From positions 1-17,979 of the forward strand of contig CALAVC010000009.1 in the NCBI GenBank assembly GCA_937892095.1: DNA of 17,979 nt, written 5' to 3'. The position numbers were made by a program, and so were the translations under genes. This DNA is from an uncultured Bacteroidales bacterium. GTDB taxonomy: Bacteria; Bacteroidota; Bacteroidia; Bacteroidales; Marinilabiliaceae. Below the pieces are notes generated by a model. It did not search any database. It was not told the DNA's origin and saw only the letters and a program-made list of their open reading frames with translations. How positions within the stretch are numbered: the stretch's first letter is position 1; each line of letters starts with the position of its first letter. Positions 8,601 to 14,912 of the stretch are shown in pieces.

Positions 8601-9093
8601 TACTTTCTTCGGCCTTTGAGGCAGAAGATACTTGCTTGTTCATGATGAGGGCAAAGAGTTCGTCGACACTGCTGACACCGAGAGTCTCGACAGCGTCCAT
8701 AAGGTCTTCGAGCGAGAGTTCGGAGAGTTCGTCGGTAGACATGGCCAAAATCTCGTCGCGAGTGAGCTTGTGGGCTGGCTTTTGGTTTAGCATGAGGGTA
8801 ACGCCATCGGCACTTTCGACCGACTGATTGGCAGGAATGGCATTGCCAAAAGTGGCTTCGAGGTTGGCAGGCAACTGAGCGACCTTGATTTGGAAATTGC
8901 CTTGACTGTCGGAGACCGTGCCATTGGTGGTGCCAGTTTGAACAATGGCAGCACCAGCGACTGGCTGACCTGTTTGAGCATCGACGACATTGCCACTTAT
9001 GGTGGTCTGGGCAAAGGCGTGTGCTGAAATCAAAATAGACAAAAGAGTTAGCCACATTCGACTAAGACGTGTCATTTTTTGAATTTTTCTCAT
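5674..9093 (-). CDS. TonB-dependent outer-membrane receptor
   Basis: This 1139-residue outer-membrane protein should import a ligand using TonB energy. A signal peptide (cleavage after HAFA, about residue 28) is followed by a carboxypeptidase-regulatory-like beta domain (TISGNVVDAQTGQPV, about 30-105) and an acidic helical linker (about 110-155). A plug domain (about 160-295) follows, with TVITRDEL, MRGLNN, MVDGR and ERIEVVRG. The rest is the beta-barrel, ending in the aromatic tail VNFNF expected for barrel insertion. A Gly/Pro/Asp-rich tract at about residues 727-755 probably forms an extracellular loop. No SusD-like lipoprotein is adjacent, so this looks like a stand-alone receptor and not a SusC of a glycan locus; the ligand is unknown. 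The first ATG is used, but Met7 or Met13 would also leave a signal peptide. Confidence 0.92.
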   Translation of the reverse strand: MRKIQKMTRLSRMWLTLLSILISAHAFAQTTISGNVVDAQTGQPVAGAAIVQTGTTNGTVSDSQGNFQIKVAQLPANLEATFGNAIPANQSVESADGVTLMLNQKPAHKLTRDEILAMSTDELSELSLEDLMDAVETLGVSSVDELFALIMNKQVSSASKAEESSFTSPLATTVITRDELRTYGATTIEDAFRLIPGMIVAQKFNGVYDIHMRGLNNLPDNNSLLYTENNNTLLMVDGRIVQNYITGAVQMDRLPISIADVERIEVVRGACGALYGMNAVNGVINIITEKPTSASSVVSGGFQMGNLNTYIGDVAIRKAFSDKWAAGVTFNIQHRGRPTSDVYVVPQEGLYLANSTEAYSNLLNAKGGSSAEERQQVLADNATPIDPAGGYYSVDEVSRLIKAVTQQNASGDEKLYFYRANEKYASVRDIYPNPGEARKNFGFNGYLRFTPKPDMTFDLTGGYQRSYVNNTPFLEYVVDMAGQESKTAYVNLEASIKNLHFLGNFAAGPQDLAVGISGFKTGGYTHSVSLDYDFRLLDDKLSIRPAIAQQGLYYKDYDQTYEGTEMSGFFNDQAHLDIISPSVRIDYRNNGWRFIAGLRGDKTSAPDKWNVSWQGEVSKLINDRNFIRAVYGRSYRAPNLINTATSYSWNREQMSYPSTMRFLGSTDADLMMIDNFEIGYRFKPTNNILLDAEIFYSKSKDYGALMADKTVYTLTQSAFNAAVAQMLSGGAGGPGGKGAPDGAPDGGEGAPDDGGSGIDYSRTVSSMMTNSMTTRTDIVYRNLPYEVHQMGLSLNLDWIISPKLILKLNANVQKTLVNNYYEYSQAKAISDQYNGYETGSWDDDSYYYYYGARIATMTALNQILPNVTDEKFTSAVFGKAYMDEFKAESGYDSWTYVQQWEFMNALEEAYNNSEDGIASVNYDFNGHKGTYTGLVYSLYYGLQYGVHNVRQSEGDENVYEIGETGSKIGPMSDKHVHKSTPAVYGMIGLVYKPIKQLTISAYGNYMHHRTYNTSYSNSFAQVAKANKESAQLNREWYEEYGLDYLRSIGHSEEEIKADYEADMALIAEYESVADRYASLAKNASKVRSKFSLNMKVGYMPSNNIELFVNAQNLFNNNLREFVYTDKIGGLYTVGVNFNF

Positions 9094-9137
9094 AATTTAA
9101 AATACAATGAATAATATTTTGGGTGAAGTTACGATAC

Positions 9138-9145
9138 CAAAAATA
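9138..9145 (-). promoter_or_regulatory. Possible -7 promoter box for the TonB-dependent receptor
   Basis: On the minus strand this reads TATTTTTG, matching TAnnTTTG, about 45 bp before the receptor start. No TTTG is found at a good -33 spacing. A second weaker candidate, TAACTTCA at 9131-9124, has a TTG 22 bp upstream. Neither is decisive. Confidence 0.25.
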
Positions 9146-9200
9146 TTTGGTTACAATAGTTTCGTTTTTTTACGTTAAAAGAGCCATAAATTAACATTTC

Positions 9201-9233
9201 ACAAGCGAACAACAAGCGAACAACAAGCGAACA
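9201..9233. repeat. Three perfect 11-bp direct repeats
   Basis: The unit ACAAGCGAACA occurs three times head to tail without a mismatch (9201-9211, 9212-9222, 9223-9233). It sits in the 198-bp divergent region between the TonB-dependent receptor and the alaX-like gene, about 45 bp upstream of the candidate alaX -7 box. An 11-bp period is close to one DNA turn, so the copies would face the same side of the helix. That suits a protein-binding array; a slippage-prone tandem repeat is the simpler alternative. Confidence 0.85.
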
Positions 9234-9277
9234 ATGGTGATTATAGTGATAAAAATGTCAGTCAGCTAAAAGATGGT

Positions 9278-9285
9278 TAAATTTG
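9278..9285 (+). promoter_or_regulatory. Candidate -7 promoter box for the alaX-like/rhamnosidase operon
   Basis: TAAATTTG is an exact match to TAnnTTTG and ends 6 nt before the ATG at 9292. The expected transcription start would fall at or next to the start codon. No clear TTTG lies at the usual -33 position, only an ATG-like triplet near 9255. Confidence 0.4.
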
Positions 9286-9291
9286 TAGTAT

Positions 9292-9765
9292 ATGGAAAAA
9301 GAGATTCAGCTAAACGAGCATAACAAGCAAGAGCACCGCCCAAGCCATACGGCGGAACACATGATAAACCGCGCAATGATAAACAACTTTGGTTGTGGGA
9401 GGGCAGTAGAGGCTCACATTGAGCGCAAGAAAAGCAAAATGGACTTTGCACTGCCGAAGGCACCTACAGAAGAGCAGATTCGGAAGGTTGAGGCAGAGGT
9501 TAACAGCATGATAGATAAAGACATGACTGTGGCGTATGAGTACATAAGTCAGGCTGAGGCTTCGACACGCTATGACCTTAGGCGACTGCCAGAGGGTGCA
9601 TCGGACACGGTGCGCGTGGTAAAAATTGGCGACTACGACGACTGCTTATGCGTAGGACAGCACGTGGATTCGACGGCCGAGATAGGCAAGGTTAGCATAG
9701 TGAGCTACGACTATAATGCAGAAAAACAAATACTAAGGATACGATTTAAGACACAGGCACAATGA
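9292..9765 (+). CDS. AlaX-like trans-editing protein (Thr/AlaRS second additional domain)
   Basis: This 157-residue protein resembles the stand-alone editing domain of alanyl- and threonyl-tRNA synthetases, which hydrolyses mischarged aminoacyl-tRNA such as Ser- or Gly-tRNA(Ala). The four expected zinc ligands are present: His19 and His23 in HTAEH, then Cys120 and His124 in CVGQH, which corresponds to the CGGTH motif of the synthetases. The segments AHIERKKSK and VRVVKIGDYDD also fit the family. The catalytic activity and tRNA specificity are inferred from the fold only. It has no synthetase domain, so it would act in trans in the cytoplasm. Its stop codon overlaps the start of the rhamnosidase gene (ATGA), which implies translational coupling although the two proteins work in different compartments. 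The start is the first ATG after the candidate promoter box. Confidence 0.82.
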   Translation: MEKEIQLNEHNKQEHRPSHTAEHMINRAMINNFGCGRAVEAHIERKKSKMDFALPKAPTEEQIRKVEAEVNSMIDKDMTVAYEYISQAEASTRYDLRRLPEGASDTVRVVKIGDYDDCLCVGQHVDSTAEIGKVSIVSYDYNAEKQILRIRFKTQAQ

Positions 9766-12500
9766 AAAAGATAAATATACTATGGAGCATGGCGTTGGCA
9801 GTGTTCCTATGTTCGTGCGGAACAGACGGACTACGAGTTACAACACTATCGATCAATCATCAGAAAGGAGCAGCGGCACTACTGACGGGCGAAGATATGC
9901 GACTGGCATGGCAAATGACGAGCGACGTGAACGGAGACTGCCAGACGGCGTATGAGATAGAAATAGGGGAACTGAATGGAGGGAAAAGAATGTTTTCGAC
10001 TGGCAAAGTGGAGAGTGACAAGAGTCAGGGTGTAGAGATAGACTATGAACCGAAGACTGATGTGCGCTGGCGAGTAAGGGTGTGGGACGCAGAAGGACAC
10101 GAGAGAGAATGGTCGGAATATCAGCGCATTAGGGTGTGCAAAAATGACCCGATATTGAACGAGGAAAGCAAATGGATTGGTGCAATAACGAAAGCCGACG
10201 CACACTTGCCAGAGGGACGGTGGAGCAATGCAGAATTTAAAAAAGAGGCGTTTAAGGACGCTTGGAAGGACGTGGATACACTATCGGCAACATCAATTAT
10301 ACTGCACAAAAAATTTGAGACGTTAAAAGGCAAAAAACTGACTGACGCGACACTGTTTGTTTGTGGGCTTGGACACTACGAGACACAAATAAATGGCGAA
10401 GCAGTTAGTGATGAAGTGTTTGCTCCACTATGGACGGAGTATGACAAGCGAGTGTTTTATAACACTTATGATGTGGGCGACAAAATTGGTGGCGAAAACG
10501 AGATTGAGATTTTGTTGGGTAACGGAATATATAATGCCCAGCGAGGTGGGCGATATGCAAAATTGCAGACATCGTTTGGTCCGCCACAAGCACGAGCGGC
10601 ACTTAGGCTGACGTATGCTAACGGAGAAGTACAAACAATATACACCGACGAGAGTTGGACGTATACGAGTAGTCCGATAACTTTTAATAGTCTATATGGT
10701 GGCGAGAGCTATGACGCAAGGCTCGAAAGACAGACTGACGCAAAGAGCGTGGTTGAGACTGAAGGTCCGCGAGGTAGGCTACAAGCACAGACTGCACCCG
10801 GAATAAAGATTAACGAGCGATATGACGTGGGCGAATGGCTACACGTCTCACAAGATTCGCTTGAAGCAGCGATGAAAGCAACAAAGCGCACGATAGACAA
10901 GAGCGTCATGGTGGCAGACATGAGGCAAAATTTGGCTGGCTTTCCGGAGATAAAGGTTGTAGGGAAACGAGGACAAAAAATTACGCTCATTCCGGCCGAG
11001 AACCTTACACGACAAGGAGTATGCGACCAACGCCAGACGGGACGTCAGCACTACTATGAGTATACGATAGGGACAGACGGAAAAGAGGAGACGTGGCATC
11101 CGAGATTTTCGTATTACGGGTATAGGTATGTACAGGTGGAGGGTGCTGTGCTTGAAGGGCAAGACAACCCACTGGGATTGCCAGTGCTGAAAGAATTGAA
11201 GAGTTGCTTTATTTATGCATCGGCAGAAGAAGTTAGTTCTTTCGAGTGTAGCAGCGAAGTGTTTACGAAAGCGCACAGGCTGATTGAGCGAGCGGAGAGG
11301 AGCAATATGCAATCGGTGTTGACGGACTGTCCGCACCGCGAGAAACTCGGTTGGTTGGAGCAAGACCACTTGAATGGCATGTCGCTACTTTATAACTACG
11401 ACATGACGACATACGTGCGTAAGATAATAGGCGACATTGTCGACACACAGAAAGAAGACGGCATGGTGCCGACGACAGCACCACAATACGTGTCGTTTGG
11501 GAACTTGTTTGACGACTCACCAGAATGGGGGTCGACATTGATAATTTTGCCGTTCATGTATTATGAATATTATGCTGACTCATCACTCATTGGGGATGCG
11601 TATGACGCAATGGTACGATATGTGGAATATTTGGGCAAGAGAGCCACAGAGAATGGCGGACTGGTCGCACACGGATTGGGCGATTGGTATGATTACGGAC
11701 CGTGGCGTGCAGGCTTTGCACGTAACACACCTGTGGCTTTGGTGGCAACGGCACATTACATTTTCGACCTACGACTTATGGCACGTGCAGCACACATGTT
11801 TGGACATGGAGACGACGAAAAGCAACTTAACGAACTTTGTGGGCAGACAATAGAGAAGTTTAACGAAACGTTTTTCAAAGCAGACAGTGCAAAATATGCG
11901 ACGGGCAGTCAGACGAGTAATGCATTGCCACTTTTTTTGAACATCGTGCCCAAAGAACACAAAGCGCGTGTGCTTGAAACGCTGTTGGCTGACATTGAAG
12001 CACATGGGTGGCGACTGACCACGGGCGACGTGGGCAATAGGTATCTGTTTCAGACACTTGCTCGCGAAGGGCATAACGACATAATGATAAAAATGCTTGA
12101 TCATTATGACACTCCGGGCTATGGATTTCAGATACGACAAGGAGCAACGACACTTACCGAACAGTGGGACCCAAGGCACGGCTCGTCGAAGAATCATTTT
12201 ATGATGGGTCAGATAGACGAATGGCTATTCGGCTCGGTAGCAGGCATAGGTCAGCAGACGGGGTCGGTGGGTATGAAGCACTTGCGCATTGCCCCTATGA
12301 CGCCCGACGAAAACAAATTTTGCAGCGCAGAAACTCAAACTATCTATGGAAAGGTAAGCGTGGACGTGCGGACAAAAGATGGCCTGACGACATACAAAAT
12401 AAGTATCCCAGTGGGAAGTGACGCAGAAATTGTCATGTCGGACGGACAGACTCGCAACGTTGGTAGTGGACGGTACACGTTTACTTTACCTCGAAAGTGA
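9762..12500 (+). CDS. GH78 alpha-L-rhamnosidase, lipoprotein
   Basis: This 912-residue protein should release terminal alpha-L-rhamnose from plant glycans such as rhamnogalacturonan or from rhamnosylated metabolites. Residues 1-19 form a lipoprotein signal ending in the lipobox LCSC (lipidated Cys19), so it is anchored in the periplasm or at the surface. A beta-sandwich N-terminal region (about 25-150) precedes rhamnosidase N-terminal modules (about 150-460), an (alpha/alpha)6 catalytic domain (about 480-810) and a C-terminal beta domain. The catalytic domain shows DCPHREKLGWLEQ (from residue 522), the GH78 acid-motif region, and TLTEQWDPRHGSS with Glu800 as the probable base. The gene begins inside the stop of the alaX-like gene and ends 20 bp inside the convergent pbpC gene. 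No other glycosidase or SusCD pair accompanies it. Confidence 0.93.
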   Translation: MKKINILWSMALAVFLCSCGTDGLRVTTLSINHQKGAAALLTGEDMRLAWQMTSDVNGDCQTAYEIEIGELNGGKRMFSTGKVESDKSQGVEIDYEPKTDVRWRVRVWDAEGHEREWSEYQRIRVCKNDPILNEESKWIGAITKADAHLPEGRWSNAEFKKEAFKDAWKDVDTLSATSIILHKKFETLKGKKLTDATLFVCGLGHYETQINGEAVSDEVFAPLWTEYDKRVFYNTYDVGDKIGGENEIEILLGNGIYNAQRGGRYAKLQTSFGPPQARAALRLTYANGEVQTIYTDESWTYTSSPITFNSLYGGESYDARLERQTDAKSVVETEGPRGRLQAQTAPGIKINERYDVGEWLHVSQDSLEAAMKATKRTIDKSVMVADMRQNLAGFPEIKVVGKRGQKITLIPAENLTRQGVCDQRQTGRQHYYEYTIGTDGKEETWHPRFSYYGYRYVQVEGAVLEGQDNPLGLPVLKELKSCFIYASAEEVSSFECSSEVFTKAHRLIERAERSNMQSVLTDCPHREKLGWLEQDHLNGMSLLYNYDMTTYVRKIIGDIVDTQKEDGMVPTTAPQYVSFGNLFDDSPEWGSTLIILPFMYYEYYADSSLIGDAYDAMVRYVEYLGKRATENGGLVAHGLGDWYDYGPWRAGFARNTPVALVATAHYIFDLRLMARAAHMFGHGDDEKQLNELCGQTIEKFNETFFKADSAKYATGSQTSNALPLFLNIVPKEHKARVLETLLADIEAHGWRLTTGDVGNRYLFQTLAREGHNDIMIKMLDHYDTPGYGFQIRQGATTLTEQWDPRHGSSKNHFMMGQIDEWLFGSVAGIGQQTGSVGMKHLRIAPMTPDENKFCSAETQTIYGKVSVDVRTKDGLTTYKISIPVGSDAEIVMSDGQTRNVGSGRYTFTLPRK

Positions 12501-14847
12501 CGGAAGCTGTTTCTCCGTCTTCGCTAACGACAAGAAGTCGGTGAGAGCCGATGGAGGGTGCTATGGCGACAAAATGCTTTTCTTCGGTCTGGCAAAGGTA
12601 CTCATCGTCGAGATGCCAAAATAGGCGTCTGCCAAGGCTTGAGGCGACATGGCACACCATTTTTTCTTGTTGCCCCTCGAAGTTGCGAGGGAGGACTATG
12701 ATTTGCTTATGCTCAGGGTAGATAAACTCGAGAGTAGGCGAAGATTGCGCTGAGCAATCGGGATGTAGAGGTGGCAAGGGAGCGTAGTCGGCATGACAAC
12801 GGCGGTAGTAATAGTCCATGGCAGGCGAAAGGACGAACCACGACTTTGTAATCATATCGGAAGGACTGACGCACGAACTATTGACGCGCCAACGACCATC
12901 GCTCGAAAGGTGGACAAGACGGCAATAGCGACAGGTGGCAGCATCTTCGCAGTGGCGAGGGAGTAGTAGAGTATCGACGGCATCGCAGGTGGGCGAAGCT
13001 CGCCATCCGCTACGTCGGCAGACGGCAATGGGGTCGGTGTCTTCAAGAGGCATAGGAAACCAATCTTGCGAACTTGTAGTGAGACTGCCGAAGACATCGA
13101 ACATAAGTGGGGCAGCAGCACCGATGCCAGTCATTTCGGCACGCCCTTCGCCAGTGGCGTTGCCGACCCACGTCCCGACGATATATTCGGGCGTAAGCCC
13201 TATGGCCCAAGCATCGCGGTTGCCAAAACTGGTGCCCGTCTTCCAAGCAATACGCTTCATTGTTTTGAACTGTTGCCAGTCGGATTCTTCTTCGGGACGG
13301 TTGAGCCCAGTCATGGCTTCGAGGGCATACCAAGCCGCAGAACGGCTTAGCTTGCCAGAGTTAGTTTTGGCGAACAGACTTGGTTTATGGTCTTTTACGA
13401 CGTAGAGAGAGCGAACGAGTTGGCGATCGGCAGTCTCATAATTGTTAGCATCGGCAAGCCGAGCAAGCGAAGCGTACATTCCTGTCATGTCCCACAAAGT
13501 CCCTTCGGCACCGCCCAAGATGAGCGAGGAGCCGTAGTGGTTTTCATCGTGTCGGATGGTGGACATGCCGAGCCAGTGGAGATTGTCGATAAAACGTGCG
13601 GCATTGTGAGCCGTAAGCATTCGGACGAGAGGGACGTTGAGCGACTGCCGAATGGCGGCGTCGGCACCTACGGCACCGCTGTACGTGCGACTATAGTTGC
13701 GTGGCGAAAAACCGTTGATGTCGAGCGGAGTGTCTTGAACGATGCCGAAAGGCGTTTGTTCACCATCGGTAAGCATGGCAGCATAGAGAAAAGGTTTGAG
13801 CAAACTGCCAGTACTACGTTCGGCAGCTATCATGTCGACGTGTCGGCAGTCGGCATCGTTCATAGACGTATTGCCGACATAGGCAAGGACTTGACCAGAG
13901 CGGACGTCGGCAACGAGTACGGCAAGGTTTTCGATATGATTGACACGAAGAGCACGACAATGCCGATCGGCAATTTGTTGAACACGATGTTGTAGGTGAG
14001 AGTCGACGGTGGTGAGGACGCTTTTGCCACCATCGGTAAGAGCAATGCGGCTGAGCAAATGCGAACCCTCGACTTGCATGGCAAATGGGCGTTCGGGCAA
14101 CTCTTCGGCAAGAGCCATGGCGAGTTCGAGGCTGTCGATGATGCCACTATTGGCCATGGAGGTTAGCAAACGATTGCGTTTTTCGGCAAGGAGCTGACGA
14201 TTGCGACCGACATTGATAAGCGTGGGCGAATTGGGTAAGACGGCAAGCGTGGCACTCTCGGCCCACGTCAGTTGGTCGGCACTGCGCCCGAAGTAGCGCC
14301 AAGCGGCGGCTGGCAGACCAACGACGTTGCCCCCCATGGGCGCATGAGAAGCGTAGAGGGCAAGGACTTGGTCTTTTGAATAGCGCAAGTCGATGGCGAA
14401 GGCCCAACAGGTCTCAATAACTTTATGAAAAACGTTTCGACTCTTATTGCCACGAGCCATGCGTGCGAGCTGCATATTGAGGGTGCTGGCTCCTTGTGCC
14501 TTTCGAGCGTGGCGGATGTCGGAAAGGAGTGCTCGCACTATGGCTATGGGGTCGACACCGAGGTGATAGCGAAAGCGGCGATCTTCGAAATGGATGAGAC
14601 ACGTGGCATATTTGTAGGGGACACTGTCAATCTCGGCAAAACGCCATTGACCATCGGAAGCCACTTTGGCAAAAAGGAGTTCGCCACTGCGGTCGAAAAT
14701 GACAGTTGAGGTGGGGCTACGGAAAAGTTTTGAAGGCAGAATAAGTTGAAGAAATATTAAGACTCCGAACACAACTGCAAGGCATAGGGTAAGGCGGCGA
14801 TGCTTTGCAAAGAATGCGAGAATATTATGCTGATGTGGGAGATTCAT
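12481..14847 (-). CDS. pbpC: Penicillin-binding protein 1C
   Basis: This 788-residue bifunctional peptidoglycan synthase has a short cytoplasmic tail and one membrane helix (about residues 17-38). The GT51 glycosyltransferase domain follows, with HFEDRRFRYHLG (catalytic Glu88) and QGASTLNMQLAR (118-129). The transpeptidase domain contains the active-site SLLK (Ser348-Lys351), SLN (402-404) and KTG (536-538). A C-terminal domain typical of PBP1C completes the protein. It polymerises and cross-links glycan strands on the outer face of the inner membrane. The ATG at 14847 is chosen because it places the membrane helix near the N-terminus; an upstream ATG at 14964 would only read back through the end of the LRR gene. 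In many bacteria pbpC neighbours an alpha-2-macroglobulin gene, but none is seen here. All catalytic residues are intact. Confidence 0.93.
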   Translation of the reverse strand: MNLPHQHNILAFFAKHRRLTLCLAVVFGVLIFLQLILPSKLFRSPTSTVIFDRSGELLFAKVASDGQWRFAEIDSVPYKYATCLIHFEDRRFRYHLGVDPIAIVRALLSDIRHARKAQGASTLNMQLARMARGNKSRNVFHKVIETCWAFAIDLRYSKDQVLALYASHAPMGGNVVGLPAAAWRYFGRSADQLTWAESATLAVLPNSPTLINVGRNRQLLAEKRNRLLTSMANSGIIDSLELAMALAEELPERPFAMQVEGSHLLSRIALTDGGKSVLTTVDSHLQHRVQQIADRHCRALRVNHIENLAVLVADVRSGQVLAYVGNTSMNDADCRHVDMIAAERSTGSLLKPFLYAAMLTDGEQTPFGIVQDTPLDINGFSPRNYSRTYSGAVGADAAIRQSLNVPLVRMLTAHNAARFIDNLHWLGMSTIRHDENHYGSSLILGGAEGTLWDMTGMYASLARLADANNYETADRQLVRSLYVVKDHKPSLFAKTNSGKLSRSAAWYALEAMTGLNRPEEESDWQQFKTMKRIAWKTGTSFGNRDAWAIGLTPEYIVGTWVGNATGEGRAEMTGIGAAAPLMFDVFGSLTTSSQDWFPMPLEDTDPIAVCRRSGWRASPTCDAVDTLLLPRHCEDAATCRYCRLVHLSSDGRWRVNSSCVSPSDMITKSWFVLSPAMDYYYRRCHADYAPLPPLHPDCSAQSSPTLEFIYPEHKQIIVLPRNFEGQQEKMVCHVASSLGRRLFWHLDDEYLCQTEEKHFVAIAPSIGSHRLLVVSEDGETASVTFEVK

Positions 14848-14850
14848 AAC

Positions 14851-14882
14851 AAAATAAAAGTCATCGCTTTCCGATGACTTTT
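14851..14882 (-). terminator. Terminator between the LRR-protein gene and pbpC
   Basis: An 11-bp perfect stem pairs AAAAGTCATCG (14856-14866) with CGATGACTTTT (14872-14882) around a 5-nt loop. On the minus strand the T-rich tract TTTTATTTT follows. It lies 30 bp past the LRR stop codon and only 8 bp before the pbpC start codon. Confidence 0.82.
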
Positions 14883-14912
14883 TATGATTTGAATGTCTCT
14901 TGACGAAACGTA

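Noticed and set aside
9201..9233. CRISPR array
   Set aside because: The repeat unit is 11 bp with no spacers between copies and no cas genes are nearby.
5674..12500. Polysaccharide-utilisation locus made of the TonB receptor and the rhamnosidase
   Set aside because: There is no SusD, the genes are divergent with an alaX-like gene between, and no regulator or second glycosidase is present.
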